From Pseudomonadota bacterium (lineage in GTDB: Bacteria > Myxococcota > Myxococcia > Myxococcales > Myxococcaceae), in contig JAFAAN010000027.1 in NCBI GenBank assembly GCA_023426545.1, positions 1-6,844 of the forward strand: a stretch of 6,844 nt of DNA. The letters run 5' to 3'. Below, piece by piece: positions 1-5,980 of this stretch (its first letter is position 1; the number at the start of each line of letters is the position of its first letter). Made by a program: the position numbers and the translations under genes. The notes under the pieces are model-generated. The model saw only the letters and a list, made by a program, of their open reading frames with translations, was not told the origin of the DNA and did no database searches.

Positions 1-44
1 GCGGTTTGGGGGGGGTGGGGTTTGTGGGCGGGGGGGGGCCCTTG
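1..44. other. Low-complexity G-rich contig tip, probably artefactual
   Basis: The first ~44 bases are mostly G-runs of four to nine, broken by short T-runs and single C's, and then turn abruptly into ordinary coding-quality sequence near base 45. The opposite end of the window shows the same style on the other strand. This looks like low-quality read ends or poly-G carried into an assembly rather than biology. The reading frame of the gene at 185 stays open through it, but only as Pro/His-rich sequence unlike the hydrophobic protein before it, so residues translated from this stretch should not be trusted. Confidence 0.65.
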
Positions 45-185
45 GTGGGCCACGCCCAGCAGCATGGTGGCCGGCAGCAGCAGCCCCAGCCCCTGCGTGA
101 CGTTGTCAGGCGGCTTCACGATGGCCCCCAACACCAGGATGGCGAACAGCAGGCCACAGACGAGCCGCAGGACGAAGGCGTTCAC
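1..185 (-). CDS. Small hydrophobic membrane protein, 5' part only
   Basis: This gene starts at GTG (183-185) and runs leftward off the window. The start is well fixed: an in-frame TAG lies four codons upstream (195-197), and an AGG sits eight bases before the GTG as a weak ribosome-binding site. The reliable part is about 47 residues. It begins MNAFVLRLVCGLLFAILVLG, a hydrophobic stretch of ~18 residues long enough to be a membrane helix or uncleaved signal anchor. A short polar turn (around KPPDN) follows, then a second hydrophobic stretch (around GLGLLLPATMLLGVA). This is the pattern of a helical-hairpin inner-membrane protein. I do not recognise the family. The start lies 53 bp after the stop of the M13 peptidase gene on the same strand, so co-transcription with it is possible. 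The last ~14 codons toward the edge fall in artefact-like sequence. Codon choice and hydrophobicity make a real gene likely; its function is unknown. Confidence 0.6.
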   Translation of the reverse strand, partial: MNAFVLRLVCGLLFAILVLGAIVKPPDNVTQGLGLLLPATMLLGVAHQGPPPAHKPHPPQT

Positions 186-207
186 GCCTTCAGCCTAAAC
201 AGTCCGT

Positions 208-225
208 GGCCGCTGTCCACCGGCC
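208..225 (-). terminator. Weak GC hairpin after the M13 peptidase gene
   Basis: A perfect 5-bp stem (GGCCG/CGGCC) with an 8-nt loop lies 13 bp past the stop codon of the M13 peptidase gene, inside the 53-bp gap before the next gene. On the minus strand it is followed within 8 bases only by a short TTT, not a real U-tract. It could be a weak terminator or attenuator, or simply chance in GC-rich DNA. Confidence 0.2.
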
Positions 226-238
226 GCGCCGTCCGGGG

Positions 239-2368
239 CTACCAGATCTTGACGCGCTGCTCGGGCGGCAGCCAGCTGCCGTCGCCCTCCTTCACGCCGA
301 AGGCCTCGTAGAACTCCGGCATGTTCCGCACCACGCCGTTGACGCGGTACCGCGGCGGCGAGTGCGGGTCGGTCAGCAGCATCTGCCGCATGGCATCGTC
401 CCGGTACAGGACGCGCCAGATCTGCCCCCAGCCCAGGAAGAAGCGCTGGTCGCCCGTGAAGCCGTCGATGATGGGCGGCGTCTGTCCATGGGTGGACAGC
501 TTGTAGGCCTGGTAGGCCACCGTGAGGCCGCTCAGGTCGCCAATGTTCTCGCCCAGCGTGAGCTGGCCATTGACGTTCATGGCCTCCAGCGGGCTGAAGC
601 CGTTGTACTGCGCCACCAACATGCTGGTGCGCTGCTCGAAGCCCGACTTGTCCTCGGGCGTCCACCAGTCGCGCAGGTTGCCGTCGCCGTCGGAGCGGCT
701 GCCCTGGTCGTCGAAGCCGTGGCTGAACTCGTGGCCGATGACGCCACCGATGGCGCCGTAGTTGGTCGCGTCATCCGCCTCCGGGTCGAAGAACGGCGGC
801 TGGAGGATGGCGGCCGGGAAGACAATCTCGTTCATCGTGGAGCTGTAGTAGGCATTCACCGTCTGCGGCGTCATGCCCCACTCCTCGCGGTCGATGGGCT
901 TGCCCAGCTTGTTCACCGAGCGCTTGAACTCGAAGACCCTGCCCCGGCGGACATTGCCCACGAGGTCACCCGCGGCGATGTCCAGGCTCGAGTAGTCCCG
1001 CCACTTGTCCGGGTAGCCAATCTTCACGCCGAACTTCGCCAGCTTGGCCTGGGCCTGCGCCTTGGTGGCAGGGCTCATCCAGTCCAGCTTGTCGATGCCC
1101 TGGCGGAAGGCCTCGCGCAGGTTGGCCACCAGCTCCTGCATGCGCTTCTTGGAGTCGGGGCTGAAGTGGCGCTCCACGTAGAGCTGCCCCACCGCCTCGC
1201 CGACGACGTCGTTCACCTGGGCCACGCCGCGCTTCCAGCGCGGGCGGTTCTCCTCCATGCCCTGGAGCGTCTTGCCGCGGAACTCGAAGTTCGCCTGCTC
1301 GAAGGCGCTACTGAGCAGCGGCGCGCGCGTGTCCAGCACCTTGAACGTCAGGTAGTGCTTGAGCACGGGAAGCGGCGTCGACTTCATCAGCCCCGCCAGG
1401 GCCTCGAAGTAGTCCGGCTGACGGACGACGACGCCCGGAGTGGCCTCGGCGCCCGCCGCCTTGAGGAAGCGCGTCCACGAGAAGCCGGGCGTCAGCGCGT
1501 CCAGCTCCGCGACGCTCTTGAGGTTGTACGTCTTCTCGCGGTCGCGGTTGCGCGCGCGATCCCACTGCTTCGCGGCGAGCGCCGTCTCGAACGCCATGAC
1601 GTCCTGCGCGGCCTTCTTCGCGTTCTTCTCACCGGCCAGCGAGAGCAGCTTCTCGATGTAGGCCACGTACGCGGCGCGGACCTCGACGAAGCGCGGCTCC
1701 TGCTTCGTGTAGTAGTCCCGGTCCGGCAGGCCCAGGCCCAGCTGCGAGGCGTAGACGATGTAGCGCGTGGCCTGCTTCTGGTCCTGGCCCACGAAGACGC
1801 CGAAGGGTACCTGCACGCCGTCGCGCAGCAGCTCCGCGAACAGCTCCGGCAGCGCGTCCACGCGCTTGACGGCCTTCACGCGCTGCAGCTCGTCGTTCAC
1901 CGGCGTCAGGCCCAGCGACTCGATGTGCTGGGTGTCCATGAAGCTGTTGTAGAGGTCACCCACCTTCTGCGCGGTGGAGCCAGGGTGGCGCTCCTTCGCC
2001 GCGGCGGACTCCTCGATGATGGCGCGCATCGCCAGTTCGGCCTTGTCCGCCAGCTCGATGCTCGTGCCGTAGCGGGCGCGGTCCGGGGGGATGAGCGTCG
2101 TCTTCAGCCAGTTGCCGTTGACGAAGGCGTAGAAGTCGTCCTGCGGCCGGACCGTGCGGTCCATGTTCTTCAGCTCGACACCCAGCGAGCGGACGGCCGC
2201 GGCGGAGGCCGCCTCCACCGCGGGGGCCGCGGGAGGCGGCGCGTCATCAGAGGGCGCCGGCTGCTGCGTGGTGGCGCAGCCGGTGAGGAGCAGGGTGCCC
2301 AGGGCGCTGCTGGCCCAGGCGCGGCGAACAAAGGTCTTCTTGGGGCTCAATTCGGCTCCGAGAGGCAT
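239..2368 (-). CDS. M13-family zinc metallopeptidase (neprilysin/PepO type), lipoprotein
   Basis: This is a secreted, lipid-anchored oligoendopeptidase; M13 enzymes cut short peptides inside a closed two-lobed chamber. From ATG 2368 it has 709 residues, the usual M13 size. Residues 1-31 form a lipoprotein signal: basic patch KK...RR, hydrophobic core and lipobox LTGC with Cys31 as lipid site. A Pro/Ala-rich linker follows to about residue 60. The M13 N-terminal lobe starts at PQDDFYAFVNGNW (about 74-86). The catalytic lobe has NAYYSS (505-510), HEFSH (546-550; zinc ligands His546 and His550, base Glu547) and GENIGD (Glu607 third ligand, Asp611). His669 and Arg675 in HSPPRYR match neprilysin His711 and Arg717 in spacing. 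The protein ends RVKIW where neprilysin ends CRVW. After the lipid Cys there is no cysteine at all. The ATG has no clear ribosome-binding site. An in-frame TTG at 2348-2350 follows GGAG by five bases and would give a 703-residue protein with a neater signal. The frame is open upstream to a GTG at 2473, but the extra residues are not signal-like. All catalytic residues are present, so it should be active; its natural substrate is unknown. Confidence 0.96.
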   Translation of the reverse strand: MPLGAELSPKKTFVRRAWASSALGTLLLTGCATTQQPAPSDDAPPPAAPAVEAASAAAVRSLGVELKNMDRTVRPQDDFYAFVNGNWLKTTLIPPDRARYGTSIELADKAELAMRAIIEESAAAKERHPGSTAQKVGDLYNSFMDTQHIESLGLTPVNDELQRVKAVKRVDALPELFAELLRDGVQVPFGVFVGQDQKQATRYIVYASQLGLGLPDRDYYTKQEPRFVEVRAAYVAYIEKLLSLAGEKNAKKAAQDVMAFETALAAKQWDRARNRDREKTYNLKSVAELDALTPGFSWTRFLKAAGAEATPGVVVRQPDYFEALAGLMKSTPLPVLKHYLTFKVLDTRAPLLSSAFEQANFEFRGKTLQGMEENRPRWKRGVAQVNDVVGEAVGQLYVERHFSPDSKKRMQELVANLREAFRQGIDKLDWMSPATKAQAQAKLAKFGVKIGYPDKWRDYSSLDIAAGDLVGNVRRGRVFEFKRSVNKLGKPIDREEWGMTPQTVNAYYSSTMNEIVFPAAILQPPFFDPEADDATNYGAIGGVIGHEFSHGFDDQGSRSDGDGNLRDWWTPEDKSGFEQRTSMLVAQYNGFSPLEAMNVNGQLTLGENIGDLSGLTVAYQAYKLSTHGQTPPIIDGFTGDQRFFLGWGQIWRVLYRDDAMRQMLLTDPHSPPRYRVNGVVRNMPEFYEAFGVKEGDGSWLPPEQRVKIW
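2356..2359 (-). promoter_or_regulatory. Candidate ribosome-binding site for a TTG start of the M13 gene
   Basis: On the minus strand GGAG lies five bases before an in-frame TTG (2348-2350), which is ideal Shine-Dalgarno spacing. By contrast, the bases just before the ATG at 2366-2368 are pyrimidine-rich (GCCGCCTCTC) with no anti-16S match. Starting at the TTG gives MSPKKTFVRRAW..., a standard lipoprotein signal with the lipid Cys at residue 25. This site therefore bears on which start is real; the mature protein is the same either way. Confidence 0.45.
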
Positions 2369-2375
2369 GAGAGGC

Positions 2376-2414
2376 GGCAGATGCTGCCAGACGCGGAGGG
2401 TTGTCGTCCCTCCG
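2376..2414 (-). promoter_or_regulatory. Two small hairpins in the leader of the M13 gene
   Basis: Just upstream of the M13 peptidase start are two perfect inverted repeats. One is a 7-bp stem (CGGAGGG/CCCTCCG, arms 2394-2400 and 2408-2414) with a 7-nt loop. The other is a 5-bp stem (GGCAG/CTGCC, arms 2376-2380 and 2384-2388) with a 3-nt loop, ending 8 bp before the ATG. Neither is followed by a U-run on the minus strand, so they do not look like terminators. They may structure the mRNA leader or be operator-like sites, or may be chance in GC-rich sequence. I saw no convincing -35/-10 pair in 2369-2530. Confidence 0.3.
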
Positions 2415-2440
2415 GGCAGGCAGGAAGAACACCCGCGCGG

Positions 2441-2500
2441 CCGCCCTATTCCAGGGGCCGGCCCCCTCTCCACCCTCTTTCCAGGGGCCCGCCCGCCCTC
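2441..2500. repeat. Imperfect 30-bp direct repeat, two copies
   Basis: Bases 2441-2470 and 2471-2500 are two adjacent, diverged copies of a 30-bp unit. They share an exact 11-base core TTCCAGGGGCC (2449-2459 and 2479-2489) placed exactly 30 bp apart. The first copy continues into a 12-bp perfect palindrome GGGGCCGGCCCC (2454-2465). In the second copy the matching GGGGCCC begins the left arm of the larger hairpin after the upstream gene. The block lies in the 162-bp gap between the C45-type gene and the M13 gene. It may be a local duplication or a pair of protein-binding sites. Confidence 0.5.
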
Positions 2501-2520
2501 TCCGCGTGGCGGGCCGCCCC
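2484..2520 (-). terminator. Strong GC hairpin after the C45-type multidomain gene
   Basis: Ten bases past the stop codon of the multidomain gene there is a long inverted repeat: GGGGC plus GCCCGCC on one arm (2484-2497) pairing with GGCGGGC plus GCCCC on the other (2508-2520). It has twelve GC pairs, a small 2-versus-1-base internal bulge and a 10-nt loop. Position and strength suit a transcription terminator or 3'-end stabiliser for the gene to its right. On the minus strand it is followed by TGGAAAGAGG rather than a U-tract, so it is not a classical intrinsic terminator. Confidence 0.45.
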
Positions 2521-2530
2521 GGAGCGTGCG

Positions 2531-5500
2531 CTACTTCAGCGGCTGTCCCAGCACGGGCGCGGGCACCGGGGCCTGCTGGGGCGTGGCGGCCGGCGTCACC
2601 GAGACGTCCTGCGCCAGGGACTCCAGGTCGTGGAAGCCCTTGGCGCTCACCTCCCCGCCCCGGAACACCGCCCAGCCCGGCATGCCGCGGTGGTACGTGC
2701 GCGTCATGTGCCAGAGCTGGAGCCCGCTGTTGGCCAGGAACAGATAGAGCGACCGCTTCGGGTTCCACGGATTGGGGAGCGCCACCGCCAGGCCATCATC
2801 CGGGCGCCCGTACGTCTTGCCCTGCCAACGGAAGTAGCGGCGCCCCAGCTCCACGGGCAGCTTCTTCTCATCCGCCAGCCGCGCGAGCAACACGTGGTCC
2901 TCGGCGCCGCCGAAGAGGACGAGGTCCCGGTCCGCCAGCTCGGCGTCCGTCACCTCGGCATCCGGCTTGATGGGCAGCAGGTACTCCACGAACGCGTCCG
3001 CCAGGACCTCGCGATAGCCCAGCGCCAGCGTGCGCATGGACTCCGTCTGGCGCGCCGTGCCGTGGACCAGCAGCAGCCGCTCCCAGGCGTCCAGCTGGTT
3101 CGTCAGCGTCTGGAAGCGCTCGCGCGGCACCGGGATGTCGTTGGCCGCGTTGAACACCACGCGCACGGGGGCCTCGGCCGTGCGGAACGTGAAGGTCTCG
3201 TTGGCGCTCTTCACCTCTACGCGCTCCAGCGTGGCGCCCTTCGCCGTGCGGACCTCCACCAGGGTGACGAAGTGCCAGGGACGCGGGCCCGGCTGCTCCA
3301 CCTTCAGCGTCACCTCGTAGCCGTCCTTCACCTGCGCGGCCGTGGCGCGGATGCGCGGCTGGGGCAGCCCGGTCTGCTCCACCCACTGCGCGACGAAGGG
3401 GCCCACGTCCCGGCCGGTGGCCTCCAGCACCGCGCGCTTGAAGTCCGCCGTGGTGACGTCCTTGCTGGCGTAGCGGCCGTGCAGCAAGCCCATCGCCTTG
3501 GAGAACTGGGCGTTCCCCAGCAGCAGCCGGAGCTGGTGCAGCAGGAAGGTGCCCTTGATGCGCGGCAGCAGGTACGCGCCATACCGGCCGTAGTCCGTCT
3601 TCGCGCTCGCCGGCACCACGTCCGCCTCGCGGGAGGTGGTGAAGAGGTAGCGCGCGTTGAGGTCCGCCAGCGCGTTGCGCTGATACTCGAAGGCCTTCTC
3701 CGACGCGCCATCCCCCGCGGGCAGCTCCTTCAGCAGCTTCCAGTACGCGGCGGTGCCGCTGACCAGCCAGTTCTCCCCGTCCGTCGCGGGGAACAGGGTG
3801 TTGGCCCACAGCAGGCTCCGCTCGAAGGCGAACACGTCCTTCACCTTCGACAGGTCGCGAGACAGGGGGGCGGGCTCCGCGGACGGCTTCCACGCCTTGT
3901 GGGCCTCCTTGAGCTTGTCCGCAACGACGATGGGACTGAAGGCCGTGTAGCCCAGGGACAGGTGCGGGGTGGCGCCGGGCAGGTCCGGAATCCACCGGCC
4001 GCCCACCATCTTCTCGCGCAGCGTCGTCTTGCCGTAGTGGGCCAGGAACATCAGCTTCTGGGCCATCTCGGACGTGGTGACCTTGCCATCACACGCGTGG
4101 GGCCGGTTGATGGGGCTGGAGGCCATCATCCGGATGGCGGCGTCCAGGTCGAAGCCCTTGTTCCCGTGCTTCGCGTAGTACTCCCAGAAGGCGATGTCGC
4201 GGTTCCAGGTGTTGAAGGCCAGGTCCACCGGGGCGTTGTCCGGGTTGGGCACGTACTCCTTGCGCACCTCCAGGTCCCGGTTGTTGTTGTTGGCCCAGAT
4301 GAAGTCCTTGAGATTGCCCGGCGTGTCCGCTGCGTGCCCCTTGCCTCCGGTGCGCCACAGGCGCGTCTTCTTCGTCCCCAGCAGCAGACAGGCGCCCTCG
4401 TCCGTCTTCATGTCCGCGAGCGTCCAGTCGTTGGTGTAGAGGCCGTTGTTGCCGTCCTTCATGATGCGAGCCACGTCATCGATGGACGACGCATACTGCG
4501 CGGCCTTGCGGATGCGGTTGCTCTGGGGTGAGCCGTTCATGTCGAACGGCGACTGGCCCACCGTCGTCTCGCCGATGACGAGCCCCGCGGCGTTGACGTA
4601 CCAGTCCGAGCCGCTGTGGATGCCGCCGGGGAAGGTCTGCATCACGAAGCGGTGGCCCTTGGTGGGCTGCACGTCCAGCATCACGTCCCAGTGGACGCCC
4701 GTATAGCCTCCCCACATGAAGATCTGCCCCATGATGGCGCGGCCATCCGGCGTGGCGGACTTCGTGGCCACGAAGGAGGAGCAGTGGTCGCCCTTGCCGG
4801 CGCGCTCGGCTTCCTCCTCGGCCTTGAGGAAGGTGCGGCCGGTGAGCGGCGTGGCCGTGGCCCGGTTCGCCTCGGCGAGCTGTCCCGCGTCCACGGCCGA
4901 GTTGAGCGTGACGATGTCGAGCAGGTCCAGCTCGCGGTCCTTGAACTTCGCGCCCGCCTTGTTCGCGCCGTCCGCGATGCCCTTCATCTCCTCCAGGTAC
5001 TCCGCGTCGTACTTGCGCAGGAAGAGCGCGTCCGCCAGCAGCCGCTGGTGGTTCCACCCCTTGGCCGCGTCCGTCTTGTCCTTCTCGATGCCGAGCTTCT
5101 CGATGTAGCGGACAATCTCCTGCGGCACGAGCTGGCCAAACTGGTGACCCCGCTCGTACGGCGCGCCCTCGATGTGGACGAAGATCCAGCCACCCTCATC
5201 GTAGCGGAAGCCCTTGCCGGCCCAGCGCACCGTCTCCATTGGAATGGAGGCGGTGATGTCGTCGACCTTCTCCACGCGCACGTCGTCGAAGTAGGCCGTG
5301 CCCGTGGCCTTGCCGTTGCGCCCCAGGTGGAGCTGCACCCGGTCCGAGGACTGGGTGGCGAAGAAGAGCACCGACGCGCGGCCTCCCGCCTCCGTGGCCG
5401 GCGCGGGCGAGCAGTTGGTGAAGGGGAAGCTCTTCATCGACAGGCAAGCGCCGTGCGCGGTGGGATAGCGCGCCTGCGGGTCCGTCTGGACGCCCCGCGT

Positions 5501-5836
5501 GCGGACCCACGCGCTGAGCCGGTAGAGCTGGCCCACCTGGAGCTTCATCACCTCGGACTCGGCGGTCGTCTCGGCGCCGCCCACCGGGTTTTCAATGGCG
5601 AGGCCGCGCACGCCCTCGACCTTCGCCGCCGCGCTGCCGGTCACCTTCTCCTGCCCTCGGGCCTTCCAGAAGGCGGGGAGCGAGCCTGTGCCGCCCGCCA
5701 GCTCGAAGTTTCCGTTGGGCACGGGGACAGGGGTGGAGGCGGCGGGCGCGGCAGCCCAGGAAGGCGCCGCGCAGAGCGCCCCCACGGACAACAACCACGC
5801 ACCAAGCAGCTTGGACGTCATGCGGAAATCGGACAT
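2531..5836 (-). CDS. Exported C45/phospholipase-B-like Ntn-hydrolase fused to a degenerate M1-peptidase-like domain
   Basis: This is a 1101-residue exported protein. Residues 1-30 are a signal peptide (core about 10-24, likely cut near SWAAA, 26-30). Residues ~37-195 resemble a jelly-roll carbohydrate-binding module, opening NGNFELAGG and closing AYFDDVRVEKV. Residues ~210-500 look like a C45/phospholipase-B-like N-terminal-nucleophile hydrolase. That part contains the propeptide motif YERGHQFGQLVP (228-239), HCSSF with Cys352 as candidate autocleavage site and nucleophile, VNAAGLVIGETT (414-425) and YTNDWTLAD (467-475). Such enzymes hydrolyse or transfer amide-linked acyl groups. Residues ~656-830 align by eye with the helical end of the M1 aminopeptidase domain, but the metal and catalytic residues are replaced (FERSLLW 671-677; WLVSG 690-694; RIKG 759-762). 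An Ig-like beta segment follows (~831-900). Next comes an alpha/beta domain with DLVLFGG (971-977) and PNPWNP (1021-1026), a type I have seen on other exported hydrolases but cannot name. The tail is Pro/Ala-rich. The start ATG has only a weak GGGA five bases upstream; Met6 is an alternative. A promoter lies just upstream. Substrate unknown. Confidence 0.88.
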   Translation of the reverse strand: MSDFRMTSKLLGAWLLSVGALCAAPSWAAAPAASTPVPVPNGNFELAGGTGSLPAFWKARGQEKVTGSAAAKVEGVRGLAIENPVGGAETTAESEVMKLQVGQLYRLSAWVRTRGVQTDPQARYPTAHGACLSMKSFPFTNCSPAPATEAGGRASVLFFATQSSDRVQLHLGRNGKATGTAYFDDVRVEKVDDITASIPMETVRWAGKGFRYDEGGWIFVHIEGAPYERGHQFGQLVPQEIVRYIEKLGIEKDKTDAAKGWNHQRLLADALFLRKYDAEYLEEMKGIADGANKAGAKFKDRELDLLDIVTLNSAVDAGQLAEANRATATPLTGRTFLKAEEEAERAGKGDHCSSFVATKSATPDGRAIMGQIFMWGGYTGVHWDVMLDVQPTKGHRFVMQTFPGGIHSGSDWYVNAAGLVIGETTVGQSPFDMNGSPQSNRIRKAAQYASSIDDVARIMKDGNNGLYTNDWTLADMKTDEGACLLLGTKKTRLWRTGGKGHAADTPGNLKDFIWANNNNRDLEVRKEYVPNPDNAPVDLAFNTWNRDIAFWEYYAKHGNKGFDLDAAIRMMASSPINRPHACDGKVTTSEMAQKLMFLAHYGKTTLREKMVGGRWIPDLPGATPHLSLGYTAFSPIVVADKLKEAHKAWKPSAEPAPLSRDLSKVKDVFAFERSLLWANTLFPATDGENWLVSGTAAYWKLLKELPAGDGASEKAFEYQRNALADLNARYLFTTSREADVVPASAKTDYGRYGAYLLPRIKGTFLLHQLRLLLGNAQFSKAMGLLHGRYASKDVTTADFKRAVLEATGRDVGPFVAQWVEQTGLPQPRIRATAAQVKDGYEVTLKVEQPGPRPWHFVTLVEVRTAKGATLERVEVKSANETFTFRTAEAPVRVVFNAANDIPVPRERFQTLTNQLDAWERLLLVHGTARQTESMRTLALGYREVLADAFVEYLLPIKPDAEVTDAELADRDLVLFGGAEDHVLLARLADEKKLPVELGRRYFRWQGKTYGRPDDGLAVALPNPWNPKRSLYLFLANSGLQLWHMTRTYHRGMPGWAVFRGGEVSAKGFHDLESLAQDVSVTPAATPQQAPVPAPVLGQPLK

Positions 5837-5865
5837 GGGAATCCCATCCCGGCAGTGGCGCCGGG
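5835..5865 (-). promoter_or_regulatory. Two adjoining inverted repeats over the start of the C45-type gene
   Basis: A 13-bp near-perfect dyad ATGGGAATCCCAT (5835-5847; arms of 6, centre of 1) overlaps the start codon. Directly next to it is a 6-bp stem CCCGGC/GCCGGG with a 6-nt loop (5848-5865). Both lie between the predicted transcription start and the coding region, and together they cover the place where a ribosome would bind. They could be an operator, or an mRNA structure that limits translation. The only Shine-Dalgarno-like bases (GGGA) lie inside the dyad. Confidence 0.4.
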
Positions 5866-5890
5866 CAACGGGTGGAGGTCACCGGGGCGC

Positions 5891-5919
5891 ATGACACCGC
5901 CCCACTCCCCGAGCGTCAA
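5891..5919 (-). promoter_or_regulatory. Sigma70-like promoter for the C45-type gene
   Basis: On the minus strand a -35 box TTGACG (5914-5919, five of six consensus bases) is followed by exactly 17 bases and a -10 box TGTCAT (5891-5896, four of six). Transcription would begin near 5884, giving a leader of about 48 nt before the ATG at 5836. It lies in the 144-bp gap, pointing toward the multidomain gene, so that gene need not depend on read-through from the TIM-barrel gene. Confidence 0.5.
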
Positions 5920-5949
5920 TCGTGATGCGGTCTGGCGGCGCCTTGACGC
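5913..5949. repeat. Inverted repeat GCGTCAA-N23-TTGACGC overlapping the -35 box
   Basis: Two 7-bp arms, GCGTCAA (5913-5919) and TTGACGC (5943-5949), form a perfect inverted repeat with a 23-bp spacer, so the arm centres are 30 bp apart (about three helical turns). One arm contains the -35 box of the predicted promoter; the other lies just upstream of it. This geometry suits a dimeric regulator or looped binding, but 7-bp arms can also arise by chance. Confidence 0.3.
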
Positions 5950-5951
5950 GC

Positions 5952-5968
5952 GGCGGCTTCCCACCGCC
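5952..5968 (-). terminator. Weak hairpin after the TIM-barrel gene
   Basis: A 5-bp GC stem (GGCGG/CCGCC) with a 7-nt loop lies 12 bp past the stop codon of the TIM-barrel gene. No U-run follows on the minus strand. It is a possible but weak transcription stop before the next promoter. Confidence 0.2.
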
Positions 5969-5980
5969 CCCGCATGCCCG

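Noticed and set aside
2369..2473. N-terminal extension of the M13 protein from the GTG at 2471-2473
   Set aside because: The 35 extra residues are Gly/Pro/Thr-rich and would place the lipoprotein signal internally. They are translated from the repeat and hairpin region of the gap.
206..4531. A 1441-codon open frame on the plus strand across both large genes
   Set aside because: It is exactly codon-aligned with the two minus-strand genes, so it stays open whenever they avoid TTA, CTA and TCA codons, as GC-rich genes do. Its product is an Arg/Ala/Val/Leu/His-rich string without domains, whereas the minus strand gives clear M13 and C45-type motifs.
5756..5821. Lipoprotein signal in the C45-type protein (ALC at residues 20-22)
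   Set aside because: The residue before the Cys is Leu, which lipoboxes do not allow; SWAAA just after it fits ordinary signal peptidase I cleavage.
5592..5897. A 101-codon minus-strand frame starting at an ATG upstream of the C45-type gene
   Set aside because: It overlaps the signal peptide and first domain of the larger protein in another frame, contains the promoter-proximal leader, and its product is compositionally biased.
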